Positions 13,701 to 25,331 of a DNA stretch of 64,000 bases are shown one piece after another. Both the position numbers and the translations under genes were made by a program. Source of the DNA: Toxoplasma gondii ME49 (taxonomy: Eukaryota > Apicomplexa > Conoidasida > Eucoccidiorida > Sarcocystidae); contig NC_031473.1 of the NCBI RefSeq assembly GCF_000006565.2, positions 3,388,134 to 3,452,133 of the forward strand, read 5' to 3'. The notes under the pieces are model-generated. The model had not been told where the DNA came from and ran no database searches. It worked only from the letters and a program-made list of their open reading frames with translations. Position 1 is the stretch's first letter; each line of letters begins with the position of its first letter.

Positions 13701-13745
13701 TCTTCTCTCCTATCCTCTCGTTCCTCTCCTGCTCCCCCGTCGTAG
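6375..13745 (+). CDS. PUS7: TruD/PUS7-family tRNA pseudouridine synthase
   Basis: Exons: (6375 or later)-8073, 8785-9443, 10284-10630, 11518-13031, 13360-13745. All junctions have GT/AG ends and matching phase. The family isomerises uridine to pseudouridine in tRNA and some other RNAs. Motifs run in order. SEDFVVREVGEDG is the N-terminal TruD signature, and RFSFAGMKDRRAVTSQ holds the catalytic Asp (codon 8853-8855). Next come GCLGGNRFSILLRNV and GFINYFG joined across an intron to PQRFGTGARPTHHIGRALL. The end matches the PUS7 C-terminus (DASYRPLL, LDFTLPPGVFASALLREFM). Start choice: ATG 6375 gives about 1534 residues, 6501 gives 1492 and 6849 gives 1376. The family is usually about 650 residues; the excess is Ser/Arg-rich insertions, including one at 7084-7190 and a 21-bp tandem repeat at 12788-12871. 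The first two starts include a hydrophobic stretch, so organelle targeting is possible. Confidence 0.88.
7084..7190 (+). repeat. Imperfect Ser/Phe-coding tandem repeat in the PUS7 first exon
   Basis: Pyrimidine-rich repeats of roughly 18 bases (a CTTCTTCTTTTTCCA-like unit, several imperfect copies) encode Ser-rich sequence with recurring SSFST blocks. They expand the disordered N-terminal region before the first TruD motif. Confidence 0.8.
8510..8564. repeat. Pair of GTGTAY-type palindromes in PUS7 intron 1
   Basis: GGTGTATGTACACC (8510-8523) is a palindrome with one imperfect centre pair, and GTGTATACAC (8555-8564) is a perfect palindrome. Their centres are 43 bp apart. A very similar pair with 44 bp spacing is in the NAD kinase gene at 60494-60551. 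Confidence 0.6.
12788..12871 (+). repeat. 21-bp coding minisatellite, four copies
   Basis: Four near-identical 21-bp units encode the heptad DSQRVRx (x = S, L, P, then L) inside the fourth PUS7 exon. Copies differ by one or two bases. The copy number is a multiple of three, so the frame is kept. The repeat lies in a region without TruD motifs, shortly before the conserved block IADVVLPLIGAG. Confidence 0.9.
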
Positions 13746-14510
13746 CTGTTTTCTTCTCGTCTCCCATCCTCTTATCTCCTACCATCTTCGTCTCTTCCAT
13801 TCGCTTCTCCTCCTCTCCCGTCCTTCCCCCCCCTTCTTCTTCCTCTGCACGCACCTTCCAACCTTCATCACTTCCTGTCCGCCTCGTTGTGTCTCGCGTC
13901 CGTGGTTTGCAGCTTCGCGCTTTTGAAGTTTTTTTTTTCTCGTGGAAAAGCAGGGGTGCGTCGTTTCCTCGGAAATCCCTGGGAGTGCGACGACTTCACA
14001 TGCGTTTTCTCTTTTTTTCTGCTGCCTTGATGCGTGCACCGCCAGTTTCGCTGTGGTGAGGAGACAATTCCGTTGTCAGAACGTCGAAAACAATTTGTGG
14101 ACTGCTCTCGAAAACGTTTTCAAACAACTTCTTCAGCGAAGCCTCCGCTCAATCGAGCTGACACTCGACATTCTCCGATTACATGCATATAATTATATGT
14201 ATCAAATAGATATGTATATATATATATATATATACGTATATATCAATGTATATCTTTAGTGGCCGTATTGAGAAAGGTTCCGGCGCATTTCGATGTGCGA
14301 ATTGAGTGAAACGTATCGGTGACTTGACGACTTGGGTTGTCTTCTTTTTCCTCTTTTGCCTTTCGAAGTCGCGAAAGCGCTTCGACACTCGCCGCAGGCT
14401 CGAGGACTCTCTCCCCTGCGAAGAAACACTGAAAGCGCCGAGCCAAAGCTCATACCGTTACGTATCCATCCCCTAAACAGCTGTATACGCATTCATAAAT
14501 ACATACATAA

Positions 14511-14548
<38 letters not shown>

Positions 14549-15973
14549 CGACGCGTAGCGTGTCTAGCATGTACGCGATTGTGTACAGACACTTTGCCTG
14601 GCAGTGTGTCTGATACGTCTGTCCATGAAAAAAACGCGACTTCAAAAGTTCAGTCAATTGTCCTATTGTCGGGCGAGCAAAAGCAATCAATGAAGGACTC
14701 ACATATATATATATATATGTATATGTATACATATTCTACTTGCACTTATATACATATACATGGCTACGCACAAATGTATGTCTGCACTTCGGTACGGTTA
14801 TGGAAAAATACCTTGGAGTGGAGAGGCAAAAAAACCGAAAATCGTATTTCGTTCCTGCTGTCTCGGCTAACAGCGATGCAGGACAGCGAACTCATATGCG
14901 AATCTATTCCCGTGGATAAACCTGCAAAATCTTCGAAAAAACAAATGTTCTTTGTCGCTCTCGGCGTGCAGACATCAGTCTGCAGATGCGACGAAACGCA
15001 ACAAAGTTGGACGGTTGCCTCCCGAGCCTTCCGTCCTCCGTCGTTCTCGGCTCCTAGACGGAGCTCACGGATGGTTTTTCCACATCGAAGAACCGAAGAG
15101 CGCGCGCTTCCTTCTTGCGGGGCGCGGGAAGGGAGGAAGCGAACGCTGAAGAGGAAGAAAAGGAGCACCCCTTTCTTTTCCGTGTCTCTCCGCTGAAACA
15201 GAGCCGAGCTCGCGCGCGTCTCTCAGCATGCTCTTTCGCAAGTTCGTCTCCGAAAGCTGGCCGAAAAGACCAGGCAAACGAGGAGACGAGAAAAGAGCTG
15301 AAGACGGTGCAGAACCGCGAGAGACTGCCGAGTCTCTAGCCGAGAGAGGAGAGGGCGACAAAGTAGAGAGGAGAGACGCGGCATGCTTGTCGAAGAGACT
15401 TTCTTTCCGGCGGACAAGTCGAAGGAACTATCTTTGAAAGAACTCGCGACTCCTCACGCATGGTCGCAGGACTGGAGGATACAGGAGACGAGGTCCGAAA
15501 GCGAGGTAGAAGAGAACTCTCTTGATGTTTGTTCTCCTTTCGAGTCTCCCGTTCCGGACGCTTTTGTCGAAGCGAAATCGTCAAAGGTGCATTTGATGCT
15601 CCTGAATAGGAAAACGAAAAGTGTGTTGAGCAGTCCAGTGGGGGGGGTAGGTGGTGTACAGCAGTCATCATGATCTTGGTAGTCTGTGTTTTTCACAAAT
15701 CGAGGCCGACTCCGGACATCCTGTGTCTCTGTTTCTTCGAGTGGAGTCACAACAACGTGAACAGACAAAAGCACCAACGGTTTTCACCAGCATGCTCCTG
15801 AAAGTGACAGGACAACCTGTGATCGCAACGGTCTCACGCATGCATATCTACCGATGCCAGTTCCGCTTTAAAGTTGTCGGCCCTCATCTGGCCTCTCTCG
15901 TGACTTCGTTCTCTTCTTTTCTTCCCCTTCCGACGACTCTCTCCTCTGTTTGCCTCTCCGCTCGCTCGTCTAC
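13746..15973. other. Convergent spacer with unresolved coding-like frames
   Basis: This lies between the stop of PUS7 (plus) and the stop of the DUF3883 gene (minus), so it should hold both 3' ends. TA microsatellites are at 14217-14233, 14514-14547 and 14703-14718. From about 14950 to 15900 several plus-strand frames look coding by composition: 14985-15149 (ends GGSER), 15115-15339 (acidic start EEANAEEEEKEH) and 15383-15640 (contains KSSKVHLMLL). A frame with QPVIATVSRMHIYRC is near 15800. They are in different frames and I could not join them with convincing splice sites. A small extra plus-strand gene or long untranslated regions are both possible. Confidence 0.35.
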
Positions 15974-18900
15974 TCACACGGTGTCTCCGTCGCCGCCAAG
16001 GAACGCGTTGTCTCTGTTATCTGCCTCAGCGGTGTCCGTCCCTCGATCGCCTGGCTCCCGTCCTCCGCGCGCTTCGCTTTCGCGTCCTTCTCCTTCTTCG
16101 TTTTTTGCTCCGGCTGCGTCTCGCGCGTCCGTCTGGAGCACGCGCAGAAACTCCGCAAGGCTCTCGCAGCCGCCGACGTCTTCCGTCAGCGCCCAGTCGG
16201 GTCCTCGAGAGTCGCGAACGTTCCACAGTGCGAGTACCCTAAAGGAGACGAAAGTCCAGAAGACGCGCGCAGAAACGCCATTGCCAAGAGCGCGCGCAAA
16301 GTGTGGGAAGCAAAAGAGAAACGACGGGGAAACGCGAGAAGAAACGGACTGGTCGCACCAGAGCGCACCCAAAGGCGGAGAACGAAACGAATGTCGGAAA
16401 AAAACGAGGGAATAAGACACGGGGAAAAAGGACAGTCGGCAGCGACGCAAGCCAGCGATTTGCGTCCCGCAAAGCGGAAGTGGTACCGGAAGAATGAATG
16501 CTGGAAATCGCGAGGATGTGAAGGGCGGGGAAGAACGAAGGCCAGGAGTGCGTCAATTTCAGGAAAAGAAGAAAAACGAACTGAAAAATGAGCACAGAAC
16601 CGGCGACGGCCCGTGGACGGGTCACTCGGAAAATGCCCGAGAAAAGCAACAGCACGAAGGAACTCTTTCTTCGGCTCCTCAATCGCGTATCCACTTCTTC
16701 CAACATCTGTGATCTCACACAAACGATTTGCCTTGCGACCGTGCAAACTGAATCTCCGGTGCAGACAGAAAGAACGACGGACGGCCCTGAAGAAACAAGA
16801 GAGACACAGCGAGTTACGCATGCACAACAGAAAAAAAGCAACCACAGGCAACGGGGAAAACTCACATACTCCTATATCTAGATACACACACACACACAAA
16901 GTAAACGTAAAAATATACTCACATGCGTCTCTAGAGCGATAAACAACTGTGCCTCGGCATGGACTATTATACACTAAATCGAAGCATGTACACAGAGAGA
17001 TATAAAAAACAGTCGTGTGCAAATAAATATTCATATATATATATATATATATATTTCTATGTATATTTATATATATATATATATATATATATGAACATAA
17101 GGTGATATACATGTACGTCAACTTGTGTAACGCTTTACCAGAATAGTGGCTTTGACTTCGAGAAAAATGGATTCTCTCAGGGTGGAGTTGAAGACGTCGA
17201 TTCGAATGTCGTACGGAAGGCCGGTCTCGGTGCATCCATTCATCCATCTTGCCTTGAGTTCTACACAGGCGTCGTCGGCCCGAGCTTCTTCTTCCACCTC
17301 CACTTCAAGGCCTTCTTCGCTGCGCATTCCCGGACTCGAAAGTGGAGAAAAGAAACTCAGAGGAGAATCACAGCCTGCCTGAGCCTTCGCCTCTCCCGCG
17401 ACACACACGTGACCGGGACTCAAGGTCAGTGAAGAAGACGAAGCCGAGCGGAGACAGCGGGAAGTCGAAGATGAGGAGCAGGCGGAATAGAAGCGAGAGT
17501 CAGAAGAAGACGAACACAGAGGAGGAGGAGCAGAGAAGGTGCACGACGAGAGAGACAGCGAAGGAAGAGACCCCTGAGACAGGAGAGTCGAGCCGGGCGT
17601 TTTGGGAAGGCGTCCGCGACCAACCCAACAGTACGGTCCTTCCTGGAAAAAAGACACGCAAGCATAAAAAAGAGAAGCGCGGATGAGAAACGAATGGTCA
17701 ATACTCAGGTTCTGTGTTCGTGCAGCCGCACATCGTCTTCCCTCATCGGCGAATTCGAAAGCTTTCTCCTGAATAAAAGAGTAGAAAACACAGCTGTTAC
17801 GCAACAAAGCGAATGGTAACACCCGCGATGAAGCTTCTGTGCGAAAACGTTCGCTCCTCCTTCTTGGTGTGAGGAAGGAGCACCCTGGAAAGGGGAGAGA
17901 GAACGAGGGGAAAAAAAGGGTTGTAAACGGACGGTTGCAGGCACGAACGAACGGAAGGTGCGATGAGACTGAGAGACGAAACAACAGAAAAAGAAGGAAA
18001 TCCGATTCGCCAGCAGCGGGCAGAGAAACCCACAAGCGTGATCTGTCTTGACCTTCTTTACCTTTCGAAGTTCGGCGACAGAGAGACCGTAGCGCCTCTC
18101 CAGAATTTCGGGGAGAATTTTCGTGAACGCCACCCATTCTCCTCGTCTGAGAAAAAGGAAGCAATCCAATGAATCGAAAGGGCATGAAAAACGAGACATG
18201 ATTTGCGAATTTCGGCATCGCTGCCGACAACTCACGTTCTCCCTGTCGCATGTTTAGCATTCTTTCACGACCCCTCACTCGACCTCTTTTCTGTGGCGAA
18301 AAAAACATTTCTTTCTCTCCTGTGTAAAGGGCACTGTACACCGCATACACTTGACGATTAGCTCTAAACGGGGAAAACGCCGTTTCTATCCCTGAGAACA
18401 AAGTATATTCTTCCCAAAGCCTCTTGCAGACATCCCTTCCTCATCTAGCTTCACCCACTCGCCCCTTGGGCGTCAAAACGTGATTGGAAGGACATTCTGA
18501 AGCGTTCTGAGCTTGCAGATCTTCGCCGGCGCTTCTTTTCAAAAGCCAGTCTCCTCTCTTTGGTTTCTTGGAAAGACTAGAGACAACCGAGTACCCCGAT
18601 TACGGCAGCGGAGAAGACGACTGTCGCCAAATCGCTTTTCTCTCTGAGACTTTGAAAACTGCATTTCCTTTATTTCTCGGGTTCTTCAGGTTCTTCGCTC
18701 ACCTTCCGACGTTTAGCTTCTCGTCAATCCAGTCTGGGCAACTCTCCAAGAGAGAAGGAAGAAGTGCACGGAGAGTCTGGATCGCCGGGTCATCGTGCAG
18801 ATCTTCTTCACTCTTTTCGCCCCGCATCCATGCACTTCGTTTTCGATTTGGCTCTCTGTCTGTCTCTTCCCTCTCACCCATCGAGACATCCTCTTCGTTA

Positions 18901-20777
18901 CGACTAGAGATAACTGGCTTGCCACCCTTCTCATTCCCTTCCCTCCTACCATGTCCTGCTTCTGCGGTGTATGCATCTCTTTTCCCGTGAGTGCCCACGC
19001 AGGCGTTCCGCTGTTCTCTCGTCTCTCCAGCATCTATCACCACCTCGCATGGTTCTTCCTCGGGACTCCGCAGACTTTCTGGATCGAGTAGACGCTCGGG
19101 AGAGACGCCGACAGCGCGCAGGGCTGCTTGAGCGTCTCGAACCAGCGTTTCGCATCGAAGGATTTGTAGCACACGACTGACGGTGCCTTCGCGTTCATCT
19201 TCTTCTTTATCGGCCTGCTGTGATCCACCTGTTGGTGGACTCCTGTCCTCCGGAAAAACGCCTGCTCCAAAACAGTCTATCCGTCCAGAAAAGGTTTTCT
19301 CTGTTTTCTTCGTGCGCTGCGTTTCGTCTTCTTCCCCACCGTGTGTGCTGTCACAAGAGCTGCTACCTGACTGCTGCATAAGTGGAATTTCACCCCTGCA
19401 TTGTCGCTCTTTTCGTGCTTCCTTTGCTTCTAAGGCTTCGTCGTCCCATAGCACGAGTTCATCCTCACTCTCTGTCATATCTTCTTCTCTCTCTCTCTCC
19501 GGTGTGTCGCATGCTGAAGCCTGTGAAGTCTTCGCTTCTTCCTCAGACCTCCTGGAGGCACTTCTGTGTCTCTCGTCGGCATTGGTTTCGGAATCTACGC
19601 TACCCCCCGAAAAGTCTGAAGCCAAAGGAAGTAAGCAATTCAAGGAAGAACCGGAAGTCGCGGTGAGGTGAGGATCCGAAGAAGAAGATGAAGGCGGCGA
19701 AACTGAGCACGCACTCCATGAGTTGTTTTTGTCCACTTGGAAGACTCCACCTTGGTCCTTGTCTCCCTTTATCACAGAATGAGCAAAGCCTTCTCTGCTG
19801 GTTAGTCGCGAAACGTCATGAATTCCGAAGGACCCTTCCATCTTGACGTCTTGCGTCTTCGTCTCTCGAGCTTGTGCATGCAGTCCATTCATGCATGTTT
19901 GTTCTTCGCTTCGCCTCGCGCTCTTCCTTCTCGCCTGGGTCGACAAGACAGCCTGAACGACACTGGCGCGGAAATCCTGCTCCCGGCTGGGACTTCCTTC
20001 TATAGACCACAGCGAAGAAGGGAAGGCAGAGGGGGAGCGGGAGGAGAAAGAAGACTCGGAAGAAGAGGCAGAGACTCCTGAGATTGGGGAACGAGATTGA
20101 GGCAAACATTCCGATGAGAGATGAGGGGTAGGCGACGAGGGAGACGCATATGTTACAGGCGAAGCGGATGTGCCAGGGAAAGAAGAATGCGTAGAAGAAG
20201 AGGGAAACTCGCAAGAGATATGTCTGCTTCCAAGTCGCGAGCCGCGCTTCGGCCGCCTCTCGCCTTCGCGCGCCCCTCCTTTCTTCGAGGCGTTAGCCGA
20301 GACCACCCAGGTGGCTAAGAGGCGGCGAGTAAGCTCCTCTCCGGTAGAAAGTTTCCGCTCTGCTGGAGATTCGGAAACTGCCTGCGGCAGCCTCTGTGGC
20401 GAAGGTGCACTTGTGGTAGACGGGGCTGAGGGAGGCACCTGGAGGGACACAGCGAGAGTGGAAGACGGAGTCGGAGGAGAGGAAGGGGGTCTCACAGGCC
20501 GCGAAGAAGACACTTGGAGCGTGCGGTAGGACGAAGGAGAGAGGGGGAGAGAGTCGGGAACCTCGAGAGAGGCAGGCGAGAGGGCATTGCGACACGAAGG
20601 GTGTTCGAGGGAGGCAGAGATGCCGCAGGACGGGTGGGGCGTGTGAGCGAAAAAAGCGACCGAAACACCACGGGCCGAAGCCTCATCAGATGCCGTGGGT
20701 GAGTGAGGAGTAGACACCGAGAACGATGTAGGTGACGAAATTGTCATCGCCATCTTTGAAGTCGGGTTTTGGCTCAT
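15974..20777 (-). CDS. NO VEIN C-terminal/DUF3883-like domain protein (putative PD-(D/E)XK fold)
   Basis: Exons in transcription order: 20777-18703, 18146-18062, 17768-17705, 17638 (or 17642)-17139, 16786-16719, 16238-15974. With the 17638 acceptor the phases close to about 1018 residues. The first exon encodes about 690 residues of Ser/Glu-rich, probably disordered sequence without a recognised domain. The C-terminal part reads like a NOV-C (DUF3883) domain: RRGEWVAFTKIL at its start, then after an insertion CTETGLPYDIRIDV and FLEVKATIL, then FFLSAPEIQFARSQG and VVLALWNV. The last exon ends in a Gly/Glu/Arg-rich tail. In this family the PYDI Asp and the EVK pair fit a restriction-endonuclease-like site; nuclease activity here is inferred, not shown. 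The best acceptor by consensus (17642) breaks phase with the preceding exon, while a GAAG acceptor 4 bases on restores it. NOV relatives act in plant development and in various large multidomain proteins; no parasite role can be read from sequence. Confidence 0.68.
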
Positions 20778-23700
20778 TTCCTACAGGGAGACCCGCACTG
20801 TCGAGTCCATGATTTAGCGTAAGAGACAAAAGCGAAATTGTTCGTACCGTACATGAAGAGCGGCGAGTGAACGTTCCACGGAAAAGGGAGGGCTTTTGAC
20901 TAGGCGTGCATTCTCGAGGAGCGGCTTCCCCGTGAAACGTTTGCTAAGACACTGCTGCAAATACACGCGGCGCTGTGTCGCTGAATACTTGCCAACTTTT
21001 TTATTCTATCTCGATATGAAGCCTTTTTCCAGAGGAAACCTCGGCAAGGCTTCGAAAGTGGTAGCTTTTTCAGGTCGCTGTCGGACAAAGGGCGGAAACG
21101 GACAAGAAACTGTTCGCAGACGATGTTTGTGGCTGAGAAAAACGGGACCAGGGAAAGGTAGATACGGTCAGTGCCTCTGAACAAGAAAGAAATGTTTTCG
21201 AGACTTGACAACGATGGAATTCATAACGGCTTTGATGCTGTTTTGGAAGCGGAAAAAAATTGTAAGTCACAGGACGCGTCGATATCTCTTTCGCCAAAGA
21301 GTCTCACACAATGACCTAGCCGTGTGTGTCCAGCTGGAGCGCGAAGAGCCTCGAGAGTACGCAGCGAAAAACCGGAAACAGGTCGGTGACTGCACTTTTA
21401 AGTGGATGCTTGGAAGAAGGGTGCCGGTCTCATTACGAGAGAATGAGTGTTTGTCTTGACGAAAATATCTTCGACGACTTCTGCTAGTGCAAAACTCTCC
21501 CCGTGCCAATGTCTGTATACGCGCCACTGTTGCCTTGCCGACTTGGCCCCGGTTCTCGGGATTCGAAGCACGTGGGTGCGCGGTCGATGTCGGAGCAAAG
21601 CTTCAAGCAGCGCCACAGAAAGGAAGCTGGCCGTTCCGTTCTTTCGGGCATCCCTGCAGCAAGTTTTCTAAACAGACGGCAAGGTGTTCTCACCGGTAGA
21701 GAGGCTGGCCACTAAGACAAGTGTGATTCATCTGAGCGCCGCTCGAAATGCAGCGAGAGCGAACGGCCTGCAGAGGTGTAGATACACCCGAAACGAAGAC
21801 ACGCAGCGCGCAGTTTTGGGTTTTGTGTGGCTATCCTAGGATATCGAGACAGCCAAAGCATCTCAAAATTCGGGCGTTTCCGGTGCCGCCTACAAATCCA
21901 GCGGCCTCCACATATTTCGGCACGAGTGAGACAACACAAATTTCCCTGAAAGTCACTCTTTGCGTCTCGCAGCCTGTTCGCTACGTCACCTCTGTCGTTT
22001 CGCTGCGGTTCTGTCCTGCGGTGCACCTGGCCCCACAGAGACTTGCAATGGCTCCGCCTCGACAGTGGCCGTTTTAGACCTGCAATAGCAAGGCTCAACG
22101 CAGTTTCGGTGAAGAATTGTCTGTCGTCCAGAAGCTGCGAGTCTCAGGAGCCTTTTGATTCCAGGCGACATCCAGGCAGCTGCGATTGCAAGTCCATCCG
22201 CGATGGCCGCGTTCTTAGCGACGACTACTGATAGGCCTGATAGGCCTATATCCGCTTTTGTTACAGTGCACCAGCGCTAGCCAGAAGATGCATCGTAGTC
22301 GATAAGTATGTGTGGAGGCAGTTGCTGTTTCGGTTGCCATAGCAATAAACATTTCGGAAGGCGTGGGAGGCGGTTCGAGGATCAACTGACTCCCATACCA
22401 CATGCGTCTCGACAGAAAGGTGCTTTTAGTGGTGAAAGAAACACGGAAGAGATGTGGTCAGGGCGTATGACATGCGGTCAGAGAAAAATGATTCGCCTTC
22501 CTTACTGTTGCTCTACATGTCTCCTGAAATGAAACATCTGCCTCACCGCCGTACCTGCTGTGGACACAACGTTGAGGTGGCGTCACAGACCGCCAGGAGG
22601 GGTCCAATCAGGGAATCCACCGCGTTGTGTTGTACTTGAAAGTATTCTCTTTTTACTTATGTAAGATGCACAAGCGAGAGGCTATCCAACTCGACAAAGA
22701 GTAAGAACAGACTCTAGTCACTCATTTTCAACTCGAACGGGCTCTTTCATCCGGCTAAGGGAACGTGTGCAAGCCCCGAGATTGTTTCCATGTAAACTTG
22801 AAGGATTCTGCGCCCCAGGCGGCGGATGTTTCTTTGACCACAACCCCCAGTAATTAATGCCCTGTCCTCAGCATCGTTCTACAAGATGCTTGCATCCTTT
22901 TGAACTCTTCGACTTCTGTCACCACAATGTCGAACGCGAACTGAGCCTTTAACATCAGTATCAAAAAAGCCCGTCTCTGTGACGCCTGTAAGTGTTGCAG
23001 AAGTGCAACGCTTCCTCTTAATAGACTTCGCCCTCCACTTTCAGCCAATTAAAGACAGAAGGCTGCGAAAATATCGCATGCATACCACTTACCATTCATA
23101 TTGCCAACTGCATGGTTGTGCTTCCAGGTAGATTCTTCTTGATACCAACGTACAAGCGCGAAACACGCAGATATCTTGCAACCTGTGTGCAGCTGTGGGT
23201 GTCACCCGTGTGGCCTTCTACCCCATGTCTGGTCTGCTTCACCAGATAAAAATCTTCACCCTAGGAATTTCTGATTTCTGCGAACATCCCTTCTCAAAGA
23301 AGAATCAACTAAGAAAGGTGTGTTGACCTTTCTCAGCTCTTTCCTACGCTTCCCGCTGCGCTCTGCTACTCCTGGATTCTCGTGTTCCACGTCTCACTTC
23401 GTCGGAGAATCCGAAGCAGAACCGTTTTTTTCCGTCGCGATGGTTTACTTTCGTTTCCCAACGGTCACGCTGAAATGTAATGCCACGATGACGATGTGCA
23501 CCTCCTGTAAAGTCACCACAACCCCTTGGGTTTTCTCCTTTTCTGTTAACCACGCAGAGCGAAGACCACTGGTTCGCGCGCGACGAAGGGGAACCTCGGC
23601 TTGACTTACAGTCGGAAGGTACGCCGCGGTAGTAGGTAAGATATCCAGTCCTCAGAGTGTTCGACACCCAGAAACGGATTCCGTTCAAACACAGCAGCTA

Positions 23701-25331
23701 CCGTCCCTGAAGCTGACAGCGGATTCCAGAGTTCATGTCCCGTATGGCACTGCAAACATATAAATGCATCTATAGTGCGCCTGCAGTCATTCGATATGTT
23801 TAACACGACTTCGAACATAATTTGAACTTCCTTGTCAGGCTGTTCAGTCCTAGGGAAAACGACTACCTCCCACACGGCGTGGACCGTATACTTTTGACAA
23901 CCGTCTCTTTTCACCTGTCTGTCAATTCTCGCTCTGCGTTTTAACGGGGGCGATGAGCCGACAAAAGTTCTGTGCGCCAGCTCTTGCTTGCTGCTCTGTC
24001 CCTTCAAATCGGTGCCTTCCATGGACTACCCTTCGGGAAATTCTCTGCCAGTCGTCGGGGCCACACGTTTTTTCTCTGCTTCTTTTGCACCGTTTTTCAC
24101 ATTCGTCGCCCACGGCCGCGAACTACGTGCCTCTTTTCTCTCTAAACCCAAAACCCGTTCTCTTTTCCTCTCCTTTTGGTTTTTCTGTCTCGGATGGCGT
24201 GTCTCGTACCGGAGAACGCGCCTGGGAAATTTTGGCGAAGGGAGGGCGACTTTGCGAGCGAAACGCCGAGAGGGGGGAACAGTGCAAGCGGAGATTGGCG
24301 GGGAGAGTGGAACTCGGGATTGTTTTCTCGAATGGGAGAGAGGGGCGCGCGAAAACCTCTGACGTATCTTTTGTTGTCTCGCGTTGAATTGCCTCGTTTT
24401 CTTGGCCGTCTCGTGCCTGTCGGCTGCGCGCGTGTGGTCGCTGGCTTCGCAGCTCCTTCGCGTTGGAGTGTTTCCCGCATTTTCCCCCTTTCCGGTCGAC
24501 GCGTCGGTGGACAAAACTCGACTCTTTGTCTCGTGGCGTTGAATTCCCGACTTCGAGTTTCACCGACAGCTTGAGAAAATCCAAGCGTCGTACAGCCTGT
24601 CCCGCCTTGCCTTGCGGGGAGTTGTGGCAACGCTCTAGGCGAAAAGGCGTCCGCTGCTGTCCTGGCGATCTCTGCGCAAAAAGAGTTTTCCTCTCGATTC
24701 CGCCTGGCTTGTCAGCTGAAACGCGGTTCCCGGTGGCTCTCTGCATGGCATTCTTCTCCGGCTCTGGTCGCACTCCACGTCGAGAGTGGAGGAAGACGAA
24801 CGTCCTCTCTTCTGCGGCAATGTCTGAGTTTCGGGAGAGACCGACTGGCTCGAGTCTAAGGCAGACTTTAGACGTCTTCAATCGCAGACTCGGCGGCGAG
24901 AGAAAACTTTTTCCCCGCGAAACACCGCTGTTGCCTCGAACGCACAACCCCTCCACGTTCTCCGTGTGTCCAGCTTTCCCTCTGGAGCTCCGGGACTCCT
25001 TACGCATCTGCTAATATGCCCGAGTTTCTGTTCTCTCACCCCCGCCGCCTCTGTTGACTGCCGTCTCACCGTTTCTTGCGACGTTCGCTTCTTGTTTTCT
25101 TCTTCTTTCATCTTCTCGGCGTCCGTCTGTCTCAACCGACGAAGTCGCAGCGCAAATGCCTGAGCACTCTGACGATTTCTTCTTCCTAAAGAGTTTCTTC
25201 GTGAGAACCTCGACGTCGACTGCAACGGGGCCGGTGCCGCAAAACGCGTTTTCTGACCTTCTGTTCGCTGACAAACAATTCTTTCATCGCGAAAGAACAT
25301 CGCCTTCCCCGAGTTAATTTTTTTGGTCAAA
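20778..25331. promoter_or_regulatory. 4.5 kb divergent spacer between the DUF3883 gene and eIF5
   Basis: Both flanking genes point away from this stretch. Between 20.8 and 23.9 kb only short ORFs of low coding character are visible. From 24.1 to 25.0 kb the DNA is GC-richer, and ORFs of 160 to 294 codons are open on both strands at once, the longest being 24123-25007 on the minus strand. None has a family motif, so I take this as stop-poor leader or promoter sequence of eIF5. I see no RNA gene or repeat. Confidence 0.45.

Noticed and set aside
16186..17247. Minus-strand 353-codon hydrophobic ORF with many Ile/Tyr residues
   Set aside because: It runs through TA microsatellites and introns of the DUF3883 gene; the true exons in this stretch are 16786-16719 and 16238-15974, partly in other frames.
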